From Monarcha castaneiventris obscurior (lineage: Eukaryota > Chordata > Aves > Passeriformes > Monarchidae): a stretch of 64,000 nucleotides of DNA. The position numbers were made by a program, and so were the translations under genes. Below, piece by piece: positions 13,427 through 26,800 of this stretch. How positions within the stretch are numbered: the stretch's first letter is position 1; the number at the start of each line of letters is the position of its first letter. The stretch covers positions 9,176,001 to 9,240,000 of the forward strand of contig JAMPIT010000174.1 in the NCBI GenBank assembly GCA_026261815.1. The letters run 5' to 3'. Below the pieces are notes generated by a model, which was not told where the DNA came from, made no database searches, and saw only the letters and a list, made by a program, of their open reading frames with translations.

Positions 13427-16400
13427 TTAAAAGAAGGGTGAAATTATGTGTCAAGTGTACAAGTAAATATATCTTAATTTAGATTTATTAATTATCAATT
13501 ATTTCAGATGTATTGCCATCAGGATTCCTTTACGGAGGCAAGTGAAAGGGAGAGAAATGCATCATACTCCTGATACTGGGATTTTTTTTGCAGTCCACAT
13601 ATAGAAAGCAGGCAGAATTAATTTAGATTGCCAGAAAGTCTACAGATACTTTTCTTTTTTTTCCCATGTAAATGCAACCATTCAGTCCATGACAAATTCT
13701 AGTTCACAGAAGAGAGGAGAGAGATAGGCTCAGGCACATCCAGTCAGGCCCAGGGTGAAAAGTGAGGTTCTTACCTTCTCTCTCTGTTGAAGGCTTACAA
13801 CTGCTGTATCAGAGATCTAGTGGGTTCCATATAATGGATGAGATGAATTTTAAGTGGTTTAGACTTTGGGGCATACTGAAACCTTCCAAGGGAAGAACTG
13901 ATAGATATATTATTTCTTGTGGAGTATTAAATTTGGTGGCAATAAATCTGTGATACTAATTTAACCTTTTCCCACTAGGAGGAATAGGAAAAGGCTTGCA
14001 TTTAAAGAGACATGTTCTAAATGTAGCCATAGTGAAGCTCATTTTTGTGGCTTATGGAGAAAAAATTGCTGCAAGGTGATGCAATATTCTCTATTTGTGG
14101 TAAGCAAAAATCTATGCCTGAATGCACTGCAGCTGAAATACACAGGATGTCTGATGATGATTTCAGCAGGAACACAGCAGCTCTTTCTCTGGAATTCTGC
14201 CAGCCCCTAGAAAATATTTGGCATCTGAAAAAACCCAACAAGGTGAAGGGTGACAGTTTCAGGAGCACGGTTACAGAATCAGAAGTAAGTGGGAACAGTC
14301 CCCATCTATGTCAGTGAAAGGAATAATCACATTTCAACAGAAACTTCCTTGCTAGGCTTTGTTCGAAGAATAAAAGCTGTCAGCATTATGGCATACCAGT
14401 AACAAAAAGAAAAATCTGACAGGAAAATCACAAAGTTGACAGAAATGGTATGTCTATGGTTCCTGCTGACAGCATTTGCGTCTATTTTCAATGAGAAAAT
14501 TGAAAAGTTTCCATTTCATTTAGGAAAAGGTCAGAATCATACAAAACAGATGATGAGAAAGTTCTAGTAATCAATGAAACAGGTCTTCCTCCCCAGGATA
14601 AGCTTCAGTCTATCGACTCTTGAATGAGATTGTAATAGAAACCTACTGAATTGGGGTTTTATGTATCTTCCTGGGAATCCCTCCAAGACCTGGTCATCCC
14701 TTGTGTAGGTGTCTGTATAATTAAACTCCTCTCATTTCTGCTCCCCCTCAGATGGCTGCAGTTTGCGGGATCTCTCCAGCTCCAGCCCACAGGGAGAGTC
14801 TGCCCTTTGGGTTAATAACGTGTCCCCAGGTTGATCCTATCTGACTTACAGTCACAAGTCAGATATTGACTGGGGAGCCATGAGACCACGGAGAGCTGTG
14901 ATACAAAATTATGAATGCATTTATGTATTGCCTTCTGATTTCAGTTTCTGCCTCCATCTTGCACATCACTCAATTTTTAATATCTTAAAAGACCTCTAGA
15001 CTCTTGCTGATTATTTTCTCTTCACTTTCTATAAACTGGAGTAGATAGAATAAGGCAGTTTATCTCTTTTCCTGTATTTAAAATATAGAAGCTCTGCTTG
15101 GCCTAAATCAAGGGAAAGGCCACGGCACACATGTGGGTGATTTGGATTGCCTGTGATTGGCATTGTGCAAATGTGTATCAAGGCAATACTAATTACTACT
15201 GAGACATAAAAACTCTATTGCTTTTCTTCATTCTAATCCCAAAGGCAAATTGTTCATAAATAATATTTGAGGTTAATACGGCTATGTGAATCTCTGTACA
15301 AATATTTAATCAACCACCAATTCAGCTACCAGATAGTGCTGGTTAAACTGCTGCAACTTGGGCACTACTGGAGACTTTCCCTTGAAAGTCATATTTTCAT
15401 TAGACTTTAATACAGAGATATAATTAATGGATAGCTGTCACAGCTGCTCTATCTGGTGATTCACTAGAAGATGTCTAAAAAATAAAATGTGTTGCAAAAA
15501 TGCCAGCTGCAAGTGGCAAACTGGAAAAATGACATGTTAAATTATTAAATGAAAAATGATTGACTATTCATTGTAATATGCATTCAGATGAACACTAAGT
15601 TACTGAATTAGAGTTCATTGTGATAAAGAACCTGGTACAAAAGGCCTGGTTTTCAAAAGTCTCTGTACTTCCCTGTCAGAAGTTTTAAGGACAGGTCTGT
15701 GCTGCAAGTTTGGGTGAAAGCTGACAAAGCATGTCCTGTCTGTGCACTTAATAAAGCTGTTTAGTTATGCCAGGATGCCTTTATCAATCATCTGATTAAG
15801 TCCTTTCTCTCAGGAAGGTGAAACCCTGCCCAGCTGTATTTTTAGATACTCTGTAGAGAATAAAGGACTGGGTGCTTCTGGAGAGTTGAGATGAAACTCA
15901 AGGTACAGTCAGATCTTCGCTTGTGCACCAGCTGCAGACATGATTCTGCCAGATAACAGTTTCCCTCATACAGGTGCAAATTTTAACAATTTAACTATCA
16001 CCATCTTTAGTGGGTAATAGGACTGATTCCACCTCTAGGTGACTAAAAGCTGATCATTTAATGAGTAGCTCCAGTTTAAGAGACAATGAAAAGGTTGAAA
16101 TTACTGAACAGTGGTATTTGTAGTACCAGAAAGATTTTGGAGCAGCTTTCTACTGCTAAGTCCCACCAAAGTCTGACAATAGCCAAGAGATGCATTTTGG
16201 AATTGCAAAGACAAAAGCATGTGTGGGTTTGGACTGATCCTTGGGATGCAAGGAAGTTAATGTAGGAGACTTCAAACTGCTGGTACACATGAGCTTAAGG
16301 TAGGACAAGATGGTTAGGACTAGCTAGAGTTTAGGACTAGACAGCAAAGTAATTCTTCCCAGTAAAACATGATAGTGCTTGCAGAATCAAATTGATACAA

Positions 16401-18439
16401 AAAAGAAATTTATAAGCAAAAAAGTATAATACAGGCATAACTTCCCACCACCTCAGATTACACAGCAAATTTACACAAATATTAGTGTATTGATTATCAG
16501 CATTATAACAGGAAAGGTTTGATTTAACGGCTCAACAACTTTGGACATGTCATTACATAACAGCCAAGCAGGTGACTCTCTTTCGCCAATTGACAAACGC
16601 TAAATTTTAATTTATATTGTTAATTTTGTATATTAATACCTTAAGTGCCTGGAAAGTAGATTCTAAAAAGATGGTGGATTTCTGAACTGGTATTTCAAAC
16701 TTCTAGGCTGATATGTGCCTTTTTCATAGGTATGATTTTCAACAGGCATTTTGAACAAATAAAAGAAACTGGTAAGGATTATCTTCATGCACTAATGCAT
16801 TCATCTATCTCATGTTAGAACAAGACTATAGGTTTTCTTTTCTTGGAAGGTGATGATTCTGAAACTAGACCATGTAGCTTGATAAACAGTGGTAAAGTTT
16901 TTGTTAGCTTTATCCACCCTAAATCCAAAACATTTCCTTAAATGATGGAATGAGAAGCAAGCAGAGCTAAAATCAGCCTTTGAGTTTTAATTTAGTCCAC
17001 TGAATGGAAATCTATTCTACATGCCCAACACTGTAAATATGCAGCCTCCTTCCCTACAGAAGGATTTTATGGCTGTCTACAAAGACATCCTCTGTCTGAA
17101 AAACTTGATAAGGAAAAAAACCCAACCAGGATCTAGGGGAAAAAAAAAAATTACAGAGAGAACAAAACAATTTACATACACACAAAATAATTGCAGAATA
17201 ATGGCATCGCAATTCCTTGTACCTCACTGGTCTGTGCCTGGGCAGAGGCACCTGCCTGCAGAAATCCAAGGGCTGGCTACAGAATTTGGGGCTTAGAGTT
17301 TGGATAAACTCCAAGGAAAGAGGAACAATGGGCAAATGCCTAATTAAAAGACACAGGCAGAAAAGGAGAATTTAACAAATAAAAAAAAAAAAAATCAAGG
17401 AAACACAGAGGCAGAAATTATTAAAAGGAAGAAATTGCAGGAGAAAATAGGCCTGGTTTATGATACACAGCGAAAGTAAAATAGGTAAAGGTTAAACTGT
17501 TAGAAAAAGAGTAAATTAGGGGAGAATTTAGTAAATTACATATAAAAAAAAAATCACTGTTTCTTTCTTTTTCATTCTGTCTAGTATTTTTCTAATTAGC
17601 TCAGCATTTGTGGTTTTCAGTTTTGTGCTGTTAGTGATTCATTTATAGTGGGCTTATCTGGGGTATTATGTGGTGCAAACACTAAATAACCATGATTGTA
17701 ATTGGTTAATAGCCCAAACGCCATCAAACATGGAGCTTCTGACACAATGACACGATGCAGATTAGCATACACCTCTTACATACTAATTCATCATCAGTGG
17801 TCAATCTGCAAATATTTCAGCAGTCACCACTGAGGAAGATAAAGAACACGGTGTATAGATTTTCCTTCTCTAAATAGGGCCCTGGGTAAAGTCCATGACA
17901 GATAATCTGTGATATAGGACAGACATTGCTTACTCCTGAATTAACAACATCTTTAAAGTCTGATAAAGAGTCTGTATCTGCAGAGGTATCAGCCTGACAT
18001 CTTTAGCATCTGCTAAGATCACTTAAAGTGTGAGGATGGGAAGAGAGATGGAAAAGGAAATAGGTTGAATAGAAATGAGGTAAAGGAAGGTTATGAGGCT
18101 GATAAACAGTTTAAGAGTTGAAGTAGCCCTCTAGTCTAAAGGAAGAAAAGTTGGTCCTTTTATACACATTAAATTACCTCAAAAGAGACAGGTTTAAACC
18201 CCATTTCTGAAGATATATCTAATAATACCTAAAGAGAAAAAATATCCTAATAAATCCATGACTAAGAGTATCTGTAGGCACATAAAACTGTTAAAGCTGC
18301 AAAATCTTCTTAAAAAAGCCCCAAACCAGACGTATTAATAGCATGATGCAGTGTCCTTGTTATTCCTGTAACCTTGTGATTGCAGTGACATTGCCAGAGC
18401 ATAAGCAAAGGCAGCTCTAAACTTCTCCATGTTGAATAA

Positions 18440-18840
18440 ATTTTACATTTTCTGTTGCTGTGGGGATTTCCCAGTCTGAAATCTGCAGGATACAGATGAC
18501 CCGGTTTTGAGCACAGGGTGGCTGAGCCTGCTGTGTTTTGCTGGCAGCACACGAACCTGGCTGCTCAGAGCTGGGCACAGCAGCTCCCTTCTGCAGGGCA
18601 CGGAGTGACCACAATGACAGATCACTCCAGGAAAACACGGGTCCCTCTGAGCCAGGCAGCCCACATCTGTGATCCCAGAAGCAGCTCCGGGCCTCCATGG
18701 CCTCATTGCGGGAGTAGTGGAAGTTACTGGAGCTGGAGTATAGAGTACATCCTAGACTTATTGAAGGACAACTCAGAGGTGAGAGAAAGGACAGCTGGGA
18801 TTAATCAGGAGTTACTTCTTGAAAGACAGTCAGGATAGAA
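18440..18840. other. GC-richer patch, open on both strands, unidentified
   Basis: Against an AT-rich background this 400-base patch is clearly richer in G and C and has long open frames on both strands (106 codons on plus, 93 and 87 on minus). High GC lowers stop-codon frequency and explains this without coding. The translations resemble no protein I know. It could be an old repeat, an lncRNA exon or a regulatory element. Confidence 0.3.
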
Positions 18841-21800
18841 TGAGAGCTGTTCCCCACACAGCTAAAGTGGGAATGGGGACTTTTAAGTAAAAAATCACTG
18901 AGATGTGTTCTTTAGACTTGGAATGCACCAGCCACTCTGAAACATGGAAAATCTATTGCTTTTTCCTATTTTAACTACACGTCCTCTTCAGCAATCAGTA
19001 CTTCTACCTTGGAAGAGCACCAGGACCTCTATGCCAACTTTCAATGTGGTATATATTAAACCAGTGGAGATAGGCATCTCCAGGAAATTGATTTTATAAT
19101 GAAAGTAGTGCAGCGTTAACTGTAGTGGAACTCCAGAATGGCATTCAAATTGATAATAACTCAATTTTCAGCCCAGTGGTGATAGAGCATTCAACACTAA
19201 TAATTCCAGTAGCCAGCAGATTATGTTGTATCTTTGTTTTGCCCTGCCTTGCCAGGGGAGAGAGTGGAAATCAGAGAATATGCAGAATTCAATTACTGGC
19301 AAAAGGGGTAGTACAGAACAGTACCAATGTGGGATCCAGCAGTAAAAAAAAAAATAGATAAAAGCTCCTCAAACAGCAACCACTACAGCAGGTCTCTGCA
19401 GAATAGAAAGTGTGCTCTAACAGAGGTGTTGCAGAACCACTTACCAATCTCACCTTCCACAAAAAGGAAGGACGAATAATACGTTGTGGTTCTTTGGACA
19501 GTGTGCTTAAAGCTCCTGTAAAAGTATTTTTTCAAAATGTGTTATTGAGCTTTGCCCATCTACACTGACTGGTATTTTGACAAATTATTTTTAAGATTCC
19601 AGTGAAGGTTTTGGTGCCACTGTGTGTTGCTACTCATGGCTAGCTGATGTAAGCTCTCTTAAAAGGTTAATGGATGAGATTCACAAGCCTAGATGAAAGC
19701 TCTGTTTTCTCTTCACAGATTTAGCTATTTAACTAGAATCATTAAAAACATGACATTCTAGAAATCACAATAGTGTGGACTTTGCTACAAGTATCTGTGT
19801 TCCTGTAATAGTCCAAAACTTGTAGATCAAATTAGATTTTGTAAAAGAGACCAGTTTTGTCCTTTTCATTTTGACTCAGTTACCCTTTATGACATAAAAA
19901 GCAAAAAGACAGAAAACAGTAAAATGCTTAAGTCAGTCTGTAAATATTGTAAATTGCTTTTATGAATTGATTTTCTTTTAATTTTACCTTTCGTCATTAA
20001 ATTGTAAACAAGTTGATGTATTGATTATGCACACTTTTGTACATATATGTGGAAGGGACCACATTAAGGTCAGGGGATTTACTAATATTTGTTCCTTTAG
20101 AAAGATGTTAGCTAGCAAAATTTAATAAATTATAACAATGTTCCAATGCACATTTAATGTTTGTATTATGTGTTTACCAAACTGAATTTAAACAGACTAT
20201 CAGTAGGTCTATGAATAGCTAAAGATTCCCCTTTGTCATTATTAATGTCTGTCAAATGGCCCTATTATTTTAAAAGAACATTTTTATAAAATATCCTTCA
20301 ATGAAAAGAAACAAAAGCATTATCTCAATGCACCTTTTTTTTTCTTCTTTATAATTTAAGAGTGTCATTGCTTTACGTTAGTATGTATAAGAGAATTGTC
20401 ATGCAGACCTCCACTTTCAAATTCCCATGTATTAAAGATGCAATATTCACATTTCATGTGCTATAGAAGGATACTTTTCTTGCTTTCATATACTGCAGAT
20501 GTATGTTAATACATATAAAAAATATGCCTGTCACTATGAACTGCTAGAGACTGTTTCTGGTTTTGGATCATATTTGAATTAGCACATTACAAATCTGTTA
20601 TTGAAAATGAAAGTCTTTTAGTTTATTTCCTCCAAACAAGATTTCATTTGAGGTCAACATCACAAGATAATGCATCCTTTAGAGAGTTCCCACTGCAAGG
20701 CAGAGTTTTGCTAAGATCAGACAGGCTGTGCCCTTGGCCATTCGGGAATCCCCAACTGGTAATTTGGCTTACAAGCCATTCTTTTCATGCCTCTAATCAA
20801 TGGCCTCTTCTTTTCCCAGGCTAATGACGACCTTATGAAGCAGTATTTCTCTCATGTCTCTCAGAAAAAACCCAAAACAATTAGCCATAGCTACAAAAGC
20901 CATTGACACAAATAGATCCTCAAATTGGTTTTGTGATCTAAAACTGTCTATCCAAAAGGTGTCATAAATGACTTTATTGTTAAACCACTCTGATGCTAGA
21001 TTAACCAGGAGACCAGGAAACAGGCTAGTAAAAGCAGTTATAATGTTTAGTGCAGGGCTTGATCCTGAGAGATGCAGACCAGCTGCAGCATCTGTTGACT
21101 CTGCTGAAAATTCTGCAGGTCTCTCCTTGTCTCAGTTCTGCACGTCACGTCTCTGTATTCCTAGTCAGCATCAGGCAGAGTGGGCACAAAAGGCACTTTC
21201 AATAGACCTGCCTCATAAAAGCATCAATCTAACACTTAACAGAGTTGTGCATCTTTCCTTAGCAAATCTGTTTTGTCAGCCTCTCCTGGATCTTGTGTTT
21301 GAAACATTTACTTTTAGTGAGACTGTATAAAGCCTTTTGGGAAACAACCCAAAAGTTTCTGTTGGGCACAAAATGAGTCTTTTTTAGATTTTGAGCCAAT
21401 ACTCTACTAGTGTTTCATAAAGATGATACAGAAAAATAAGTACATCTAGTACTCACCTAATACTTTATATATTTTTATGTCCATGTTGTATAAATGGATG
21501 TGTTTATGTAGACATGCATTTCTCTTATAACACTACGAAACTTTGCAAATAATGAACTTTCACAGATTTCACACTAATCAAATTACTTCTTGCTAATAGG
21601 TATCCATGGAGGCTGCTCCCCAGGTTTTCTAATTTTGCTCATTATGTTCTCTAATTTTTCCAGAGAGACAACTCAAGCAGCTATTTGATATACAACGGCT
21701 GTACCCAGCTGGCTTTCACTTGAGCAGTTGCTTTGATACAGCATCACATGATGATGCTCATTACTTCAGATAAATTATTCAGAAACTCCCAGATGCAGTG

Positions 21801-23559
21801 TCCTGCAGTTTACCAAGCTATAGGAGAGTTTCACTAAACTGTGATGCTGGTATATCACAAATGAATATGAATTTCTGAGTATTATATACTCCTAATAAGC
21901 CAAAATAAATCAGGTACTGGGTCACCAAGTTGCAATTAAACATTAGCATTATTTCTCAAAAGGTTCAATTAGTGCAGAGTTCTCTTTTCTTTTTCCTTTT
22001 CTTGGTGCTGTTTAAGGTTACTTAGGAGATACAACACAGTAGAAAAATCTTCTAAAGCTACAAGTGCAATTTCCTAAAATTCTTAAAATTATTATTCTTG
22101 ATGAAGAGTTTAACATTTTTAATGTTACTACAGTATTCATGCTTCACATTTCAAAATTTGGATGAAATCAGTTTAAATTTAGCCCCAAATTTTTATTCTT
22201 TCATTCAAGTTCTTCAAAGCTGTTAGATGGATAGATAATACCTGGGAAAATTATTTTTAAAACTAAAAATTGTGTGTGTATATATTACAAAATTTCCCCT
22301 TTACCTGCAGTTTTTAATCAAACACAGTCCTGACTCCAGGCTCTATCTGAGCATAACTGTATTTCCTTTAAGAACAAAACACATAGTAGATTCTAGAAAA
22401 CATTCTCAAAGCAACAAAGTGAAGCCAGAAGCCTATTCCCTAGCAAATCTGGCTGTTGTCCACCTCTTACAGAGCGCTTCAGTAGCACAGCATCAACAGG
22501 AGTTGCACGAGAATAAAGGACAAGTGTAAAAGGCTCGATGTGTCTTGTGAAAGAAAAGGAAGGTAAATGGCTGCTGTTGCTGCTTTTTCAGACCAGCTTT
22601 TCTGGAGATCCCACACTAAATAAAAATTCTCTGCCAATCCCCCAACCTAGTTGCCTCATGACCTGTAAAGGGGAAGGCTTTTCCTGGAGTGTGCCTAGAC
22701 TGAAGTGAGAAGCATCTCATGTACTTCAAAGACCTCCATGTCACTCTCCCCCAGGGTCGATCCCCGCTGATTCCTTTCAGATCCACCTGTGTAGACAGGG
22801 GTGTCAGAAGGGAAATCTGATTTTGTGTAAAAGTTAAGGGTGGGGTGAAACACTCATTGGCGGTGTCTGAGGTGTCTACAGATACAGAGTCCATGGTGTC
22901 CAGCTCTGGTGTTCAATATCCCACTTTTCCATTGAGAAGTTAGGCCAGCTGCTTTAATTTCTGTGGAGTAATTAAATGCAGCTAATTTAACAGAGCTGCT
23001 GTTACCATTGTTACCATGCATTCCTAAGGCCTTTGTTTCAGAAACAAGATGATTGTATTAACTGTCTTCCTGGCTCTTTTAGCAAAGTTTTAGTCCATTT
23101 TACTGATGGATAAAATTATGCAAATAATCATCTTAAGGGATCAAGCAAAAAGAAGGTAAATAAAAATTGCCATATATTCCTTCTCAAGATTTTTTGATTC
23201 TGAAGTCAATTCCCTGATTCTGAGATATTGATGAAAGACTCTGAAATCTTATTCCAGATAATCAAATTGAAACTGCTTGTGAAAACCTGAAGAACAATCT
23301 CATAATAATGAGTGTTAAAATGGATGATTAATTTTAATCTTCATAAATGCAAAGAAATGCAGAAAGTGAAAAAATAATGCTAACTGTGCATACACACATA
23401 AGTAATGATGGGCTCTAAAGTAGGTATTACCACTCAGAGAAAAGATCTTCAAGACACCAGCTTAAGCCCACAGGTAGTCAGAAAGCAAACAGAATTTCTG
23501 CAGTGTCAGGAAAGGAACTGAAGCTAAAACAGGAAACACCATTTTTCCATCAACAGTGC

Positions 23560-23856
23560 GATTACACCCTAAGTACTGTGTGCAGTTCTGGTCATTCAGC
23601 CAAAAAAGCAGGTAGCAGAACCTGCAGAGGTGCAGGGGGGGGATGTTGTCAGAGATTTGGAAGACCTCATTTGCCAATGTGAGCTTTTGTGGGCTAGGTT
23701 TCTCCTGCTGGAGAAATAGCACATAAAGGGATATGATAATGCTATATGAAACCTTTCCCAGAGGGTGGAAATGGCTGTAAAAAGGAATTAGACACATTTA
23801 TAAAGGACAGTTAGAGCACAGTGATCCTGAGACCACCACCAGCTCAGAGATTCTGT
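23560..23856 (+). mobile_element. Old CR1-like (L3/turtle-type) LINE fragment, rearranged
   Basis: The segment contains ctaagtactgtgtgcagttc, which matches the conserved CR1 ORF2 stretch encoding YCVQFW. Further on are short similarities to the later ORF2 region (gggatatgataatgc) and to the C-terminal end (cccagagggtggaaatggc, aaaaaggaattagacac), and at the end agattctgtaac, like a CR1 3' octamer. The order and the plus-strand orientation agree, but large parts are diverged or deleted between these blocks. It carries an eight-base G run near 23635. I judge it an ancient fragment; a repeat-library search would be needed for the family name. Confidence 0.5.
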
Positions 23857-26800
23857 AACATACTGAGACACAAAAAGTAGGAAGGTGCAAGAGGGAGAAG
23901 ATTATGCCTGCTTTGTTTCTTGTAGCCTTTTCTATACCATTTGCTTCAAGCAGTACTTAGAGACAGGACACACGTTGGACAGAAAGCTATTCTGAGCCAG
24001 TAAAACAGATTTTGTGCTCTTACTATGTTGTCCTCACTATCTGTAAAGTAGGAATTTATCTTTATTCAGCATAAGGTTCAACTTTCGTTCAGCTACAGAA
24101 TCACAATAAAAGAATCCAGAATTCTAATTCTATCATGCTAATATAAACAAATATCCATAATTCACTTAATAACATATTATTTTTTTAAAAACAACTTAAA
24201 TAGTTGCTAAAATGGAAAGAAAATTATGTTTAATTTATCCAGGAATAAAAACTGCTCTCAGACAATGGGTGTGTCTAGTTTTTCTTGTCAAATATCACAC
24301 ATAAGTTTAGACCAAAAAGTCTTCTACTGATCATAATCTAGAAATTTAATAAAAATTTTTGTAGGATTACACTTTCCCAGTTCGGACCTCAATTCATGAA
24401 AAATACCAACACTGAATATGCTCGAAAGAACTGCAATGTATAGAGCTGCTTTTAGACAACCCTTGTGCATTATTCTGGTACTGAAGGTTTGAAGGAGTTG
24501 ACTTCCTGTATCCTCCAAGAAAAAAAAAATTATTTTGAAACACTTCACAAAGAAAAAATACAACCTAAACTACGTTAAAGCCCAATTCAAAAACAACGTT
24601 CTGTAAAATTCAAGCTGAGGCAGCCATACATGATTTTAATTTTAACGATAGCAAGGTATTTCTCATCTCTCATCAGGGACTCTCATCACAGCATGCCAAA
24701 AATCCCCATTGTATGAACTAAGCAGCCTAGGAACACCTGATCACAGTTATCCTTTTAGTTTAACTCCTTTGATGAGCAATTCCCAAAGGCAGTGTTTAAA
24801 GTTAGTGGAGAAAATATATCTCTGGCATTAAACTCAAAGACTTACAGTGTTGGAAATACATTACACAGAAGGAGAAATTCCAAGCAGAAATCCAAAATTC
24901 TTTCAACCAATTTAAAGCTTATCTTGCTTTGCTTGGTGTTGCAAAGTCTGTGTATATGAATATATGCAAAGCTGAACTAGAATTTGGCTACACATAATGC
25001 TTAAAAAATAAAAGCTGGGACTCAGTTCTCAGAAGGATCAAATCCATGGTGGCATTATTTCAACCTCAAATTCAAGTCTGTATGAAATCTCAGCTGATGG
25101 GCACTCAGTCATGTGAAAGGCAATGTACAACAGCAAAAGATGAAGGGCAGTATTCCCAGTTCAAACATCTCCTCTCAGCTGCACATGATACTAATGAATA
25201 TCAATATTCTCCTTATCTTATATAGTTCCCTACAGCAACATCAGTGGGAGATCTGCATACATAAGGAGGGCAGGGTAGCAAAATATAGAACCTGCAGCCC
25301 AGAAGCTATGGTGATTAAAATGGTAGAAACAGCTAGATTAGGTCAATAGGACAAGATGAGCAGGCCCTCACTATTTCCCAAAGTATAAGTATTAAATTAC
25401 CCAGACTAAAAACAGTGAATGCACTCTGAAGTTTGTGCAAATTCACTACCTGTGTATAATGCTCTTCATGAAACAGGAACACAAAGCACAATTAAGCTTC
25501 CTGGGAACACAAGTTTTGTTTTACAAAGGTCATTATATCAATATCAGTTCCACCTTTCCACCAGACAAACATTTAAAAGGTTTTCTTATTGATTTTTCAA
25601 AGCCTTCTGTATTTGTAACAACAATGCCTAACTTAATTACTGTGGCAATAGTGGGGCACATTTACTATCCCAGAAAAGGAATAAGAATCTGCCATTATGT
25701 CTCTTTCTCGGATTAAGAACTGTGAACCAAAAAATACCATGACATACTAAATATCCTACCTGGGCTCTCTATCAATCTGGTCATTACTAAAATTACTCCA
25801 AGGAGATAAAATTTATTACATATTTTGAACCTCAAGAACAAGTGAAGGAAACATGAGCAGATCAGTAACTCAGAGAGGATAGATGGCAGAGAAATATGTG
25901 GGGGGTGAGGGTGGCATTAATTTTAGTTTTGTGAGTGTCCCAGTAATTATGGGAACAAAGCCAACACCCATGCAATTTGCCCATCAGTCATTAATTGTCA
26001 GTGACCACTGCCACAGTCATTCAAAAACAATTAGAAGTGAGAGAAGGAAAGCATATCAGAAAGGCATAAACAATCCAGAAAAACCACTGCTGGCACACAC
26101 ATGTTAAATGGGGATTTCACTGCCACAAAAATGCACATTGTTCTCTCTGGAAGGAATATTCATAAGGACATAATTACAATATTTGGTGTTGCATAAACAA
26201 AATCTCAAAAAGCACACTTCTCATCTGAATAGGGAACCCTTCAAGTCAATCGATGGAAGCTTACATGGAGAAAAAGGAAAATCCTCCTTCTTATAGATGT
26301 ATTATCTTTCTGCCTAATCCAACGCTCTTCAGGGGATTTCAACAGCAGCCATTCAGTGAGTTTTGAAGAAGTCCCCTATCACCTTTCACTAACTGAGAGA
26401 TTGTTTGGGCTTCTTCAAACAAAAAATAAATCTGTAGGGCTCTTTCAAAATTAATCTAAAAAAAATAACAACAGGATTTTCTCCCTTCTTCTCTTGTAGT
26501 ACTGTCACGTATAATCTTACTGATTCTTGAGTAAGAGATTAAAGTTTGTTTATTAATGTTCTTTATCCATAACAATTTATCCTAATTCTGCTTTTGCCTA
26601 CCTAGTCATAATGCAGGTAGAAAAAATTCTTCAGTTTTTTACTTAGGCAAATATTCCTTAACCTCAGAGCTGTATTTCTTACAGAATTAATATTAGAGGG
26701 GAAACATTATTGCTTTTACTCCTTGCCAGGCCAAATTCTACTTTTTAAACCACATGTTAGATTCAGTTATTGAAACAATACAGAATTTAAGCTAGGCATA

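Noticed and set aside
14700..14900. Possible LTR-like segment (tgt start, aactcctctc, GC-richer body).
   Set aside because: No paired LTR, primer-binding site or internal retroviral sequence was recognised, so the resemblance is too weak to report.
20968..21330. 120-codon plus-strand open frame.
   Set aside because: No domain, no family resemblance and no flanking splice or retroposon signs.
24096..24130. acagaatcacaataaaagaatc resembling CR1 octamers.
   Set aside because: No CR1 body follows on either side. A chance similarity of a few bases.
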